A DNA stretch of 39,637 nucleotides from NCBI GenBank assembly GCA_003225215.1, contig QIBC01000013.1:1-39637 (forward strand). Reading direction: 5' to 3'. Positions 1 to 9,790 of the stretch are shown piece by piece. Origin of the DNA: Acidobacteriota bacterium. GTDB lineage: Bacteria > Acidobacteriota > Terriglobia > Terriglobales > Acidobacteriaceae. Under the pieces are notes generated by a model that was not told the origin of the DNA, did no database searches, and worked only from the letters and a program-made list of their open reading frames with translations. Each line of letters begins with the position of its first letter. The first letter of the stretch is position 1. Both the position numbers and the translations under genes were made by a program.

Positions 1-783
1 AGTCTGGGAGGTGGAGAGGGTGACATCTCTGATGACGGCGACCACATGGCGGTGCAGGGAAAACTTGCCGATGGGACCGCTGAAATCTTCGTGTACACCA
101 TCAGCACGGATAGCAAAGGCGAAGTATTCAACTACGGCACGCATGGTTTCGACAATGCGCAGATAACTCATTCCAACCGGGTGGTGATCAACTGGGGCAC
201 TCAGAACAACGTAACTTGCCCGACGCCGGGAGTACCTTGCTACAACGGCTTTGAGTTGTTCTCCTCGACCATGACTTACATACGGCAAGTGTTCCGTAAC
301 GGAGTTCATTCCAAGGAGCTGGTTGATTTATCCGGCAATGAAGTGGTAGCGATCGTCGATTCGGGAGCCTGGTTTTGTCCGCAAGGACAAGGAATTGCAG
401 TCGTTGACTTGAACAGCAGTTCTGGCAAATGCGTGCTGGATAATCTGCCGTGGAACGCAAGCATCCATGTGGGCGCTTCTACTAACGGATGGATTGTCAG
501 CGAGCATCTGGATTACGGCGCCAACAGCACCGCCAGCTACCCCCTAGCGAGCAATTGGCAGAGCCTGTGGGCGCATGGCGACAACGAGATTTTCCTGATA
601 CGCGTCGATGGCTCCGAGACGCGGCGTCTGGTGCATCACCGCTCTTTCGGGGCGGGCGACTACTGGAAAGTCCCCCGACCCAGCATCAGCCGTGATGGCA
701 AATGGGTGATCTTCGACAGCGACTTCGGGCTTGGCAATCCTGTCGGCGACTATGCGGATGTCTACCTCATTCCAGTGCACTAG
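1..783 (+). CDS. C-terminal part of a TolB/WD40-like beta-propeller protein (5' truncated by window edge)
   Basis: The reading frame is open from the first base, so the gene starts upstream of the window; an internal ATG at 46 is probably not the true start. The last 260 or so residues are rich in beta-strand and aromatic residues. They end with SISRDGKWVIFDSDFG, the kind of blade motif (S-x-DG-x-W/I-x-F) found in TolB/PD40 propeller repeats. A short cysteine pair (TCPTPGVPC) lies near residue 65. Such propellers usually act as secreted or periplasmic binding scaffolds; no catalytic motif is visible. The gene ends 79 bp before the polysaccharide deacetylase on the same strand, so it may be the last gene of a preceding unit or the first one seen of the polysaccharide cluster. 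The propeller call is moderately sure; the specific role is unknown. Confidence 0.55.
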   Translation, partial: SLGGGEGDISDDGDHMAVQGKLADGTAEIFVYTISTDSKGEVFNYGTHGFDNAQITHSNRVVINWGTQNNVTCPTPGVPCYNGFELFSSTMTYIRQVFRNGVHSKELVDLSGNEVVAIVDSGAWFCPQGQGIAVVDLNSSSGKCVLDNLPWNASIHVGASTNGWIVSEHLDYGANSTASYPLASNWQSLWAHGDNEIFLIRVDGSETRRLVHHRSFGAGDYWKVPRPSISRDGKWVIFDSDFGLGNPVGDYADVYLIPVH

Positions 784-862
784 GACGCAATAACAATATA
801 GAGAACGGTTAGTAATTATTCTCCTCGATAATCTTCAACAACCTCGCTAAAGCTCAACGGCC

Positions 863-2554
863 ATGTCTTCAGAGAAATTCCTAAATAGCACTGACAAACT
901 GCGTTTAGTTATTGTTTCGAATGCGCAGCCACGGTTGGTGTGGCGCCTGGCTGAGAGATTGCGGAACGAAGTGTCAGGCGCAGGCATCTGCGGAATTGTC
1001 TACGTCCGCAATGAGGCAAAGGCCAGGACTTCTCCAGCTGGAATTGCTCGAGCAATGCTTAGGCAGTTAGGGCAGGCTTTCATGAACCTGATCCATGCCT
1101 GCCCCACCATGCCAAATCAAATGGCTTTTAAAGAGGAGCAGCTGGCACAACAGGGATCTGCCGCCGGCTGTCAGGTGCTGTCCGTATCCAATCTCAGCTC
1201 GATCCGGGATTTCATCAACAACTGCGCCGCCGATCTCTGCGTTGTTCTTGGGGACTTAGACGTAGGTGATCGCCTCGGTCAATCATTCCGACTGGGTGCA
1301 ATTGTTGCCGCTGCCCCACAGCGTCATTTTGAAAACTTTCTGAATCGGGAAGACGAAGACCGAGCGATTCCTATTCGCATATTGCGCATCTCAAACGGTT
1401 CGGTCCAGCAGGACGCGGCACTCTCCACAAAGATACCCGTTGAACTATACGACACGACAACCAGCTTGCTGCTCAAGGCAAACGTGGTCGCGATGGACTT
1501 GGCAATCGAAGCCACGAGGATCGCTTCGGCGACTCTGAACAATGCTGACGATAGACCCCTTGCCGATTGTGCGGATCTATTGTCCTACCTGTCATATTGG
1601 CGCGGCAGAAGGCATCCGAGTCCCGAGTTATATTCACCGCCGAGCTACACAAGGCCTCTCTGGAGACTGTGCCTTGCCCAGGCACTGCTATTGCCCTACG
1701 TATTTGCACGAAACTGGTACCGGCGGCTCCGTCGTCGATTTCCCATTACGATACTTGTTCATCATCTGGTCTCAGATGTTCCACATCGTCTCGGAATGCC
1801 AACCGATGTCCTATGTCGGGAGATCGAATTCCTTAAGCAGCATTACCGAATCGTCTCGCTCTCAGAGGCTGTCCGCCTGCTCAGGTCTGGAACGGTGAGC
1901 GAGCCGACTGTGGTGTTGACCTTCGATGATGGATATCAGGAGAACTTCATCACCCTCAGGGCGGTGCTCGAAGCGACTGGCGTTCCAATAACGATGTTCA
2001 TATGTACCGAAATCGTCAGCGCCCAAAGTCACTTTCCACATGACGACCAGCATTGTCGCCACTCAGATTTCGTTTCGCTGAGTTGGAATCAAGTTGCGCA
2101 TTTGCAGGCAATCGGCGCCGAGATTGGAAGTCACACTCGTTCTCATTTCGATTGCGGTCTGCCTGGGTCGGGGGTCTTGGAAGAAGAAATTATGGGATCA
2201 CAGAATGATCTTGAGAGCCGTCTGAACACCCCTGCACGCTTTTTTGCCTTTCCTTATGGAAAACGAGACAACATTTCGCCGCAGGCAATCGAGATAGCTG
2301 TTTCATCATACGATTATTTTCTCTCCTCCTACAGCGGAGACAACCTTCCAGAATTTGGTTTCAAACAACGTGAACTCATGAGAAAGGGCCTGCCCCATAA
2401 CTGTTGGGAGCTTGAGCTCACATTGCAATCTGTCCTCGATCTCCGGGTGACAATCAAAGAGGCATTACAACGAAAGAGGAAGAACCTTCATAGCCTTGAA
2501 GTAAATCCCACACGCCATAGCGATCAACAGGGTTCTTTGCTTCAACAGCAATGA
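863..2554 (+). CDS. Polysaccharide deacetylase (NodB/CE4) with N-terminal formyltransferase-like domain
   Basis: The C-terminal half (about residues 300-540) is a NodB-homology deacetylase that would remove N-acetyl (or O-acetyl) groups from a surface polysaccharide. Visible motifs are TFDDGY (D355, D356; catalytic base and metal ligand), SHTRSH (H424 and H428, metal ligands) and FAFPYGKRDN near residue 465. Residues 1-230 are extra: a Rossmann-like start (LRLVIVSNAQPRLVWRLAERL) and a segment near 195-225 (VELYDTTTSLLLKA...) that resembles the end of formyltransferase domains. I do not see the usual Asn-His-Asp catalytic set there, so that half is probably degenerate or only structurally related. 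Residues around 265-290 form a hydrophobic stretch. The next gene follows after 13 bp, so the two are probably co-transcribed. The deacetylase call is firm; the N-terminal domain call is tentative. Confidence 0.85.
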   Translation: MSSEKFLNSTDKLRLVIVSNAQPRLVWRLAERLRNEVSGAGICGIVYVRNEAKARTSPAGIARAMLRQLGQAFMNLIHACPTMPNQMAFKEEQLAQQGSAAGCQVLSVSNLSSIRDFINNCAADLCVVLGDLDVGDRLGQSFRLGAIVAAAPQRHFENFLNREDEDRAIPIRILRISNGSVQQDAALSTKIPVELYDTTTSLLLKANVVAMDLAIEATRIASATLNNADDRPLADCADLLSYLSYWRGRRHPSPELYSPPSYTRPLWRLCLAQALLLPYVFARNWYRRLRRRFPITILVHHLVSDVPHRLGMPTDVLCREIEFLKQHYRIVSLSEAVRLLRSGTVSEPTVVLTFDDGYQENFITLRAVLEATGVPITMFICTEIVSAQSHFPHDDQHCRHSDFVSLSWNQVAHLQAIGAEIGSHTRSHFDCGLPGSGVLEEEIMGSQNDLESRLNTPARFFAFPYGKRDNISPQAIEIAVSSYDYFLSSYSGDNLPEFGFKQRELMRKGLPHNCWELELTLQSVLDLRVTIKEALQRKRKNLHSLEVNPTRHSDQQGSLLQQQ

Positions 2555-2567
2555 TTGGTGAGCGGAG

Positions 2568-3950
2568 ATGTTAAACCACACAGCATCGAGAAGTTATGGA
2601 AGTAACTCCAGCGTCAGCGATGCTGCCGAGAATCTGCATAGAATCCGCCGCGATCGGGATGACATGGTTCATCAATCTATATTCGCAGGCGAACACGCAC
2701 TCGCATTCGTCGGTGTTCTGCTGTTCTCGATTGTCTATTTTGGCCGTCCCGAAGATTGGATTCCAGGCGCCGGAATGATTCCCTTTGCCAAGATTGCCGG
2801 CGCGCTGGCAACGTTGGGAGTGCTGGGAGATATCGCACGGCGGTCGCGATTTCATTTTCCCAAAGAACTCCTGCTTTTGCTTTTGCTCTTTGGTCAGCTT
2901 TGCCTGGCTCTTCCGTTCTCAACCTGGAAGGGCGGAAGCTTTGAAATCGTCATCAATCAATTTTCAAAAGTAGTGATCATCACATTTGTTTTGGTCCATG
3001 CGACCAGCACATGGGCTCGTTTGCGCACTCTGATCTTCGTGCATGTACTAGCGGTGCTGGCGATCACTCTGGTGTCGTCCTTTGGTGCAGGTCACGTTGA
3101 GACCGAGGGACGCTTGTTTGGAGCGGTAGGAGGGATATTTGCGAACCCAAACGACCTTGCTCTCAACCTCGCTCTGGTTTTACCACTCTGCGTTGTTTTC
3201 TTGACCGTAGCTCAGAATACGTTAGTGAAGACAGCGTGGTTAGCTGGGCTGGCTTGCATTGTTTACACTGTGATCGCTACTTATTCTCGCAGTGGATTCC
3301 TGAGTTCGCTCGCTGCGGTGGGTGTGTCGTTGTGGTACTTCGGAATCAAGCAAGGCCGGTATGCGCTGCTCGTCGCCGTAATGCTTGTTGCCACTGGTCT
3401 TTTTGCAATTGCGCCGGGGAGATTTGCAGCGCGGATGCACTCGATTGTGGATTCATCGCTGGACGAAAACGGCTCATTTGCGACCAGACGGGATCTGCTC
3501 AATCGAAGCGTCGAGGCTGCTCTGAAGCATCCTCTCGTAGGCGGGGGGCCTGGACAATTTGCGGAAGTAGCCGGCGGATGGCACGTTGCTCACAATAGTT
3601 ATACAGAACTCGCAGCCGAAGCAGGCTTTCCCGCGCTCCTCATTTTCCTGCTAATGTTGGGTTACACATTTGGTTTGACTGGACAGCTCATCTCAGGAAA
3701 ATCCGTCGATCCTGAATACCGATTAGCGGCAGCAGGGTTACGAGCCAGCTTAGTTGCATTTGTGATTGCTGCTTTCTTTGCCAGTTATGAATACCATTTC
3801 TTCCCATATCTTTTACTTGGTTACGTCAGCGCCTTGCGCGGCTTCGTAATACGCGAGAGAGCTCAGCTCCAAGCTGAGTATGGAACTGCTACTCAACCAC
3901 ATGTCCGTTGCAATTCCGCCTCGAATTTATTGAATGCACATGAAGGTTGA
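2568..3950 (+). CDS. O-antigen ligase/polymerase-family membrane protein (Wzy/WaaL type)
   Basis: This is a polytopic membrane protein with about 10-12 hydrophobic segments. Members of the family polymerise lipid-linked repeat units or transfer glycan to an acceptor at the outer face of the inner membrane. Family features include PEDWIPGAGMIPFAKI near residue 65, the loop GGIFANPNDLALNLAL, and the periplasmic-loop signature HPLVGGGPGQF...HNSYTELAAEAGFPALLIF near residues 320-360, where the conserved H-N-S-Y/x-E and G-F-P/x residues lie. The PEDW-start form is like the ligase found in exosortase-A-associated clusters. The start ATG follows a GGTGAGCGG stretch and lies 13 bp after the deacetylase stop; the 3' end overlaps the next gene by 4 bp (TTGA). 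Family assignment is firm; ligase versus polymerase cannot be settled from sequence alone. Confidence 0.88.
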   Translation: MLNHTASRSYGSNSSVSDAAENLHRIRRDRDDMVHQSIFAGEHALAFVGVLLFSIVYFGRPEDWIPGAGMIPFAKIAGALATLGVLGDIARRSRFHFPKELLLLLLLFGQLCLALPFSTWKGGSFEIVINQFSKVVIITFVLVHATSTWARLRTLIFVHVLAVLAITLVSSFGAGHVETEGRLFGAVGGIFANPNDLALNLALVLPLCVVFLTVAQNTLVKTAWLAGLACIVYTVIATYSRSGFLSSLAAVGVSLWYFGIKQGRYALLVAVMLVATGLFAIAPGRFAARMHSIVDSSLDENGSFATRRDLLNRSVEAALKHPLVGGGPGQFAEVAGGWHVAHNSYTELAAEAGFPALLIFLLMLGYTFGLTGQLISGKSVDPEYRLAAAGLRASLVAFVIAAFFASYEYHFFPYLLLGYVSALRGFVIRERAQLQAEYGTATQPHVRCNSASNLLNAHEG

Positions 3951-5170
3951 GTCATAGAACTGGGAGTCCTTTGCGACCACGCATTTTACAGCTGATCGAC
4001 AGCTTTCATTGTGGAGGCACGGAGCGGCAAGCCGTGCAGCTCACCAGGCTGCTTCAAGAAAATGGGCATTTCGAAGTGCACGCGGCGTGTCTAAAGCGGG
4101 AGGGAGTGCTCTGGCCCGAATTGGAAGCATTGCGACTGGGCGAAGTTCCAGAGTACCGTCTCACGACTTTTTACGACATCAATTGTTTCTTGCAGCTGCT
4201 CCGACTCGCGCGTTACCTCAAGCGAATGCGCATCGCCTTGATTCACAGCCACGATTTCTACTCGAACATATTCGGAATGGCGGCAGCTCGCTTGGCAAAC
4301 ATACCAGCGCGTGTGGCTTCCCGCAGAGAGACGGGTTCGGCAATGCGGAGTGCCAGGCAGCGGCTGATCGAGCGACGCTCATTCGCAATTGCCAATGCTG
4401 TTGTAGCAAACTGCGAGTTTGTCGGAGCCCAGCTGTTCAATGAAGGCGTACTTCGTTCCAAAGTGGTTATCGTTCATAACGGCCTGAACCTCGAACGATT
4501 TCCTGAATCCCTTGCTGCTGACCGGAAATCGATTGCCGAGTCACTCGGGATCAGACACGGTGCTCGACGATTGGTGACTCTCGTGGCCAATCTACGAAGC
4601 CCAGCCAAAGACCATCCTACTTTTCTCAAAGCCGCTCTCTTGATACGAGCCGCTGTTCAGGATGTTGCTTTCGCGATTGCCGGTGAAGGACAACTTGCAG
4701 GCTCATTGCACGAACTGGCGGTGCAATTTGGACTTCGAGACGACGTTCTGTTCATCGGCAGATGCGATCGAATTCCAGAATTGCTCGCAATTTCGGACGT
4801 CTGTGTTCTAACTTCCAAAGCCGAAGGCTTCCCGAACGTGATCTTGGAATATATGGCAAGTTCGCGTCCGGTGGTAACAACGGATGTTGGCGGGGCAGGC
4901 GAAGCAGTCATCGACGGCAAAACGGGATTTTTGGTACCTGTCGGAAACGAAGCGATATTGGCAGCTAGAGTTATCTATTTGCTTAGAAATCCCATTGCTG
5001 CCGCGACGATGGGCGAACTGGGACGCCTACGGGTTGCACAAAGCTTTTCCGCGTCAGCCCAACTTGAAAAGACTGAACGGCTCTACGACAGTCTTCTGGC
5101 ACGAGTCTCGAGGAAAGCCGCCGGAAATTGCATCACTTCAACGGAGCCGCACCTGTCAGCGGCTTGTTGA
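3947..5170 (+). CDS. GT4-family glycosyltransferase
   Basis: A retaining GT-B glycosyltransferase that adds a sugar from a nucleotide-sugar donor during repeat-unit assembly at the cytoplasmic face. The N-terminal Rossmann domain opens with RILQLIDSFHCGGTERQAVQL (glycine loop near residue 20), and the C-terminal GT1/GT4 domain has LVTLVANLRSPAKDH, the FAIAGEG strand and the E-x7-E motif EGFPNVILE (E293 and E301), which contacts donor nucleotide sugar in this family. Its N-terminus resembles the second sugar transferase of exosortase-A clusters. The start is the TTG that overlaps the preceding stop codon (TTGA); another in-frame TTG at 3971 is possible because homology begins only after it. 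Tight coupling to the polymerase gene supports co-translation. The sugar specificity is unknown. Confidence 0.87.
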   Translation: MSHRTGSPLRPRILQLIDSFHCGGTERQAVQLTRLLQENGHFEVHAACLKREGVLWPELEALRLGEVPEYRLTTFYDINCFLQLLRLARYLKRMRIALIHSHDFYSNIFGMAAARLANIPARVASRRETGSAMRSARQRLIERRSFAIANAVVANCEFVGAQLFNEGVLRSKVVIVHNGLNLERFPESLAADRKSIAESLGIRHGARRLVTLVANLRSPAKDHPTFLKAALLIRAAVQDVAFAIAGEGQLAGSLHELAVQFGLRDDVLFIGRCDRIPELLAISDVCVLTSKAEGFPNVILEYMASSRPVVTTDVGGAGEAVIDGKTGFLVPVGNEAILAARVIYLLRNPIAAATMGELGRLRVAQSFSASAQLEKTERLYDSLLARVSRKAAGNCITSTEPHLSAAC

Positions 5171-5284
5171 ATAGGCACTAGTCCAATACCGAACCGTCAT
5201 TTCTTACAGTTCAGCGCTAGTGACCTGAGATATCCAAATGTCAAAGGATGTTCACTGTTTTGTCGACCTGACCCGGAGATTTCA

Positions 5285-6376
5285 GTGAAGGTTATACAGC
5301 TCGGTCCTTATCCTCCGCCCCACGGTGGAGTTCAGACAAATCTCGTGGCGATTCACCGATATCTGCACGCGCATGGTATCCAATGTGCCGCCATAAATCT
5401 AACGCGTCACCGACGGAACGACGAAGAAGGAGTCTATTACCCCAAAAATGCTCTGGGAGTGCTTCGGCTGCTGTGGAAACTCGATTATGAAATCGCTCAT
5501 TTGCACGTAGGAGGTAATCTTTCGTTTCGGCTACTCGCTTTAGGTGTTGCGTGTAGTCTAATTCCCGGAAAGAAAGTCGTCCTCACGTTTCATTCTGGAG
5601 GATATCCTTCTTCCCCTGCGGGTGTACGATTCAATCGCTCTAAGCTTCGAACTCTGGCTCTTCGCTGCTTCGACTGCGTGATAGCAGTGAACTCTGAAAT
5701 CGTGAGATTCTTTGAAAAGAGTGGCGTTCCAAGATCCCGCATCAAGCTTATTTCTCCTTTCTCAACCGTCGAACTCCCTACAGAAAGCCACTTACCTCTC
5801 AACTTAGCAGCTTTTTGTGAAGCTCACGATCCAGTATTACTCAGCGTAGGTGGTCTTGAACCAGAATATGACATTCCCATTCAGATTGATGTGCTGGGCG
5901 CGGTGCAACAGAGTTTTCCTCAGGCAGGGCTGGTAATTATTGGGGGTGGCAGCCGGGAATCGCAATTGAGAACTATCGTGCAAAATCGCTCCTACAGTCG
6001 CGACATTTTGCTTTGCGGTGATGTTCCGCATGGAATCACGCTTCGTGCCATGAGTCGAGCCCGATTGATTTTGCGAACAACGTTGTACGACGGCGATTCC
6101 ATTGCTGTAAGGGAGGCGCTGCAATTAGGAATTCCGGTGATTGCTACCGACAATGGCATGCGACCGTCTGGGGTGAGGCTGATCCCGTCACGGGACTTTG
6201 ACAAACTCAAGAATGCGATCGAGGACTGCCTGCATAACCCCATGCCGGCAGGAATACCTGAGATAACCGATGAAAACAATTTGATGCAAATACTAAGCAT
6301 TTACCGGGAACTAGTGGGAGCGCAGTGTTCTGTCTGTGTACATTCCTTGGATTTGCCCCAAAGCACGCGCTGCTAA
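5285..6376 (+). CDS. GT4-like glycosyltransferase
   Basis: A second GT-B glycosyltransferase, 363 residues. It opens with MKVIQLGPYPPPHGGVQTNL, a classic GT4 N-terminal strand plus Gly-Gly loop, and the C-terminal domain contains VLLSVGGLEPEYD, GLVIIGGGSRESQL and DGDSIAVREALQLGIPVIAT. The glutamate E277 in the last stretch corresponds to the distal E of the E-x7-E motif; the proximal position is aspartate, a common variation. The start is GTG, chosen because it gives a full N-terminal strand with no residues to spare. It follows the previous glycosyltransferase after a 114-bp gap in which I see no hairpin or repeat. The likely role is addition of another sugar of the repeat unit; donor and acceptor cannot be read from the sequence. 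Confidence 0.84.
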   Translation: MKVIQLGPYPPPHGGVQTNLVAIHRYLHAHGIQCAAINLTRHRRNDEEGVYYPKNALGVLRLLWKLDYEIAHLHVGGNLSFRLLALGVACSLIPGKKVVLTFHSGGYPSSPAGVRFNRSKLRTLALRCFDCVIAVNSEIVRFFEKSGVPRSRIKLISPFSTVELPTESHLPLNLAAFCEAHDPVLLSVGGLEPEYDIPIQIDVLGAVQQSFPQAGLVIIGGGSRESQLRTIVQNRSYSRDILLCGDVPHGITLRAMSRARLILRTTLYDGDSIAVREALQLGIPVIATDNGMRPSGVRLIPSRDFDKLKNAIEDCLHNPMPAGIPEITDENNLMQILSIYRELVGAQCSVCVHSLDLPQSTRC

Positions 6377-6412
6377 GTTAACTCCGCAGATAACTGTCAT
6401 ATCGCGATCTAC

Positions 6413-7497
6413 GTGAAGATCCTTTGGGTAAAAGCGGGCGGACTAGTTCCTCTCGACATGGGAGGTAAGATTCGTAGCTTTCAAATGATGAAGGCGCTTT
6501 CACGAAAGCATGCGATTACATTCCTCACCTACTATCAAGAGCACAGTAGTGATCAGCACCGGGAACTGGAGAATATCTTCGATCGTGTGATCTGTTGTCC
6601 ACTGTCAATACCCGATTCCGGAACTGCTCGTGATCGCATCCGTTACGCAAAGAATTTGTTGACCTGGTCACCCTACGCTCTGAGCAAATATAGAGATCGC
6701 GCCGTTGCTCGCCGACTGAGGAATTTAGTACTCACGGAAGCATATGACATTCTGATTGCGGACTTTTGCGTTGGCGGAGTGAATTTTCCCTGGAGCGCCG
6801 GGCACACAAAGATCTTGTTCACGCACAACGCCGAAGCCGAGATTTGGCGGCAACATTACGAAGCTGCCGGGAACCTCTTCTGGAAGTTCGTTACCTGGCG
6901 AGAATGGAAGACCATGCTACGGCAGGAATCTGCATATGTCCGACGCGCTGATCATGTGTTTACTGTTTCTGATACTGACAAAGAATACTTCTCCCGTTTC
7001 GTTGGATTGTAGGGCGCAATCCCTCGGAGCGGGTGAAAGGACTATCGTCCAATCAAGAGTCAGGAATTCGAGTTACTGGTAGAGTTGAGGATGTGCGTCC
7101 CTATTTGCATCGAGCCACGGTGTGCGTTGTGCCGTTGCGGATGGGAAGCGGCACCAGAATGAAAATTTTTGAAGCAATGGCATGTGGCAAAGCCGTCGTT
7201 TCAACTTCAATCGGGGCGGAGGGCCTGCCGGTAAGAAGCGGCTGCAACATCGCTCTGGCGGATAATCCCGAAGAGTTTGCCGCCAAGGTCGTGGAGCTCT
7301 GCAAAATGCGAGCCAAGCGAATGGAAATGGGCAAGCAGGCAAGAGCGCTCGTTGCAGAAAGTTATGCATGGCCTGCTGTTGGAGAGCAGATAAGTACGTT
7401 GCTACACAAGATCCATGGAAGAAAAAGGAGTGCTAACAACGCTGGCGCATCTCCGGACTTCGCGCACGAGCTGCCCGTCCAAAGCACTACGCTGTAA
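6413..7497 (+). pseudogene. Glycosyltransferase (exosortase-A sugar-transferase-1 type) broken by an internal out-of-frame deletion
   Basis: Two reading frames hold the two halves of one GT4 protein. The first (GTG at 6413 to TAG at 7009-7011) gives the N-terminal domain, MKILWVKAGGLVPLDMGGK through HVFTVSDTDKEYFSRFVG. The second, whose first GTG is at 7033 but whose frame is readable from about 7006 as IVGRNPSERV, gives the C-terminal donor-binding domain with VTGRVEDVRPYLHRA, VVPLRMGSGTRMKIFEAMA and VVSTSIGAEGLPV. In intact relatives about 60-70 residues lie between these points (the linker with the PTGVD-type motif and the FTGSM-type strand); here they are absent and the frame changes. This is therefore a deletion of roughly 190-200 bp rather than a point frameshift. 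The product should be inactive, unless the break is an assembly error. Confidence 0.8.
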
Positions 7498-7595
7498 GCT
7501 GTGTGTCCACTCTTCTCGAACCGAGATAGGTTCTATTCCTGAGACACTCGAGTAGCGTCACTTTCATACTCCCTGAACTGATTCCGTAGAAGCTA

Positions 7596-9698
7596 ATGAT
7601 ACAGCGCAATTTCTCGAACCCAATGCATCGGATGACATGGGATGAGGTGTGCACACGGGCAGGTCAAGCGATCTCACAGCGCACCGACCTGGTTAGGTGC
7701 AAGCTTGGAATTGGTGTCATCGAAGGGCGTAGCTGCAAGACTTCGTTTACAACCGGCCGCTTTTTCTTCGAATCCTCACAAATCGGTGAACGCATCGACA
7801 TGATTCGGCACACTATGCCTGATCAAGTGGACGCGCTTGTCGAGCGAGCCGCACGCATATGTGAGCATCGCTTTGATCTGCTCGGCTATCACAACGTGAA
7901 CTATGGAGAAGCGATCGATTGGAGCTTGGACGCCATCCACGGTAAGCGAGCACCAAAAAAACCTTGGTTCAAAATCCGTTTCTTGAATTTTGACGAAGTT
8001 GGCGACGCCAAAGTCACTTGGGAGCTGAACCGCCACCAGCATTTCACGGTCTTGGCAAGAGCTTTTCTTTTCACAGGAGACGAGCGCTATGTTCGAGAGC
8101 TTCTGAGCGAGTGGAACGATTGGCGCAACCAAAATCCTTATCCGATTGGCATCAATTGGGCTAGCAGCTTGGAGCTTGCGTTTCGCAGTCTCTCGTGGAT
8201 CTGGATGAAGCATCTTTTGTATGCATCTTCAAGCGTGCCAAGTAGCTTTTGGGCAGACCTGAATGCTGAATTGGCATTGCACGCACGACACATTCGCCGA
8301 TTCCTTTCCGTCTATTTCTCTCCGAACACACACCTGTTGGGAGAGGGGGTCGCCCTTCTCTTCTTAGGTACTCTATGCTCCCATGCCGAGGCTGGAGAAT
8401 GGGCCGCTTGCGGCTGGAACATTATTCTTCGAGAGGCCGCGCGTCAGATTCGTAAGGATGGCATGCACTTCGAGCAGTCAACGTACTATCACGTGTACGC
8501 GCTCGATCTCCTGCTGCACGCGAGACTTTTGGCAGCCCATAATGGTTTGGGAATTCCCGCCGAATTTGACATGGTGCTCGGGAAAATGCTGACCACATTG
8601 AGCGCCCTCGGACAAGCGGGCATTCCGCCGCTGTTCGGCGATGACGATGGGGGACGCGTCTTCGATGCGCGGCGAAACCGTCCGAAAGACTTGCTGGATC
8701 CGCTAGCTATTGGCGCAGTTCTCTTCCGCAGGAGTGATTGCGCTCACGCCGTTGGCAATGTGACCGAAGAGGCAATTTGGCTTCTTGGTCCAGATGCTGC
8801 AGCGGCGTTTGCGTCCCTGTGTGATCGTCCTGTGGCAAATCCAGTCGATCATTTGCCGGAGAGTGGCATTTACATGTTGGCAAGCTCCACACCAGAGTCC
8901 CAGAGGATGGTGATCGATGCAGGTCCTCTCGGAACGGGGAGGGGTGGCCATGGTCATGCCGATGCGCTATCGGTGCACTTTACTGCAGAGGGCCGCGAAT
9001 GGCTGGTGGATCCGGGTGCATTCCATTATGTCGGCGATGGCAACGAAAGAGACAAATTTCGCGGCACTGCAGCCCATAACACTCTTGAGGTTGATGGTCT
9101 GAGTCAGGCAGATCCCGACGGCACGTTTGCGTGGCGGTCGATGCCAAAGGTCACTGTCGACAGCTGGGTGAAGGGAAGATGTTTCCATTTGTTCTCGGCC
9201 AAGCATGATGGATATTCGCGGCTGCCTAACCCGATTCTCCACTCTCGTACCGTCTTCCACGCCGAACCGTCGCTGTGGCTGCTTCGAGACCGGGCAGAGG
9301 GCGCCGGCCTGCACGACTTCGCGATTCACTGGCATTTCGCACCCAATCTTCGCCTTACTACGACAGAAGGTCGCGTTACGGCAAGAGATAGCGAGGGCCA
9401 CCAGGTCACGATGCTTTTGAGTGACGACCATTGGCGTAACGAGATTGCACAGGGTTGGACTTCGCCCGTATACGGTCGCAAAGAGCCCGCTCAAATCTTG
9501 CGACTCACGCTGCGCGCAACCGCACCTGTTGAATGCTGTGTCCTGCTGCATTATCAGGCCAGCGATCGGAACGATGTCGGCTGCTTTGAGCGTCTCAGTA
9601 TGCCGTCGGACCGCGTCCAAATTTACCGGCGCATTCATTGCGGCTTGTATCAGGAGATCATATGGAGATTTTCAGATCAGAGCCAGGTGCCCAGCTGA
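7596..9698 (+). CDS. Heparinase II/III-family protein (alginate-lyase-like)
   Basis: At 700 residues it has the usual length for polysaccharide lyases of the heparinase II/III superfamily. An N-terminal alpha-toroid (about residues 90-400) carries WELNRHQHFTVLARAF, NPYPIGINWASSLELAFR, SPNTHLLGEG (N244, H246) and EQSTYYHVYALDLL (Y297, Y298, H299), which are candidate catalytic residues. The C-terminal beta-sandwich begins with GGHGHADALSVHF (H452, H454, D456) followed by WLVDPGAFHY and TAAHNTLEVDG, the hallmark of the heparinase II/III C domain. I see no clear signal peptide, so export is uncertain. Genes like this commonly sit beside the amidotransferase in exosortase-A-type polysaccharide clusters, where they may trim or modify the polymer. 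Only a weak ribosome site precedes ATG 7596. Confidence 0.85.
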   Translation: MIQRNFSNPMHRMTWDEVCTRAGQAISQRTDLVRCKLGIGVIEGRSCKTSFTTGRFFFESSQIGERIDMIRHTMPDQVDALVERAARICEHRFDLLGYHNVNYGEAIDWSLDAIHGKRAPKKPWFKIRFLNFDEVGDAKVTWELNRHQHFTVLARAFLFTGDERYVRELLSEWNDWRNQNPYPIGINWASSLELAFRSLSWIWMKHLLYASSSVPSSFWADLNAELALHARHIRRFLSVYFSPNTHLLGEGVALLFLGTLCSHAEAGEWAACGWNIILREAARQIRKDGMHFEQSTYYHVYALDLLLHARLLAAHNGLGIPAEFDMVLGKMLTTLSALGQAGIPPLFGDDDGGRVFDARRNRPKDLLDPLAIGAVLFRRSDCAHAVGNVTEEAIWLLGPDAAAAFASLCDRPVANPVDHLPESGIYMLASSTPESQRMVIDAGPLGTGRGGHGHADALSVHFTAEGREWLVDPGAFHYVGDGNERDKFRGTAAHNTLEVDGLSQADPDGTFAWRSMPKVTVDSWVKGRCFHLFSAKHDGYSRLPNPILHSRTVFHAEPSLWLLRDRAEGAGLHDFAIHWHFAPNLRLTTTEGRVTARDSEGHQVTMLLSDDHWRNEIAQGWTSPVYGRKEPAQILRLTLRATAPVECCVLLHYQASDRNDVGCFERLSMPSDRVQIYRRIHCGLYQEIIWRFSDQSQVPS

Positions 9699-9790
9699 CA
9701 ATCGACCCCTTGCGGAAGTTGCTGGCAGACATGCAAGCCGCTATGGTTCCCGAACTCGCTTCTGCCCATTCCTAAGCTACAAAATTAACT

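Noticed and set aside
8967-9638. 223-codon minus-strand open frame within the heparinase-type gene
   Set aside because: No recognisable domain or ribosome site; the + strand protein carries conserved motifs throughout this stretch.
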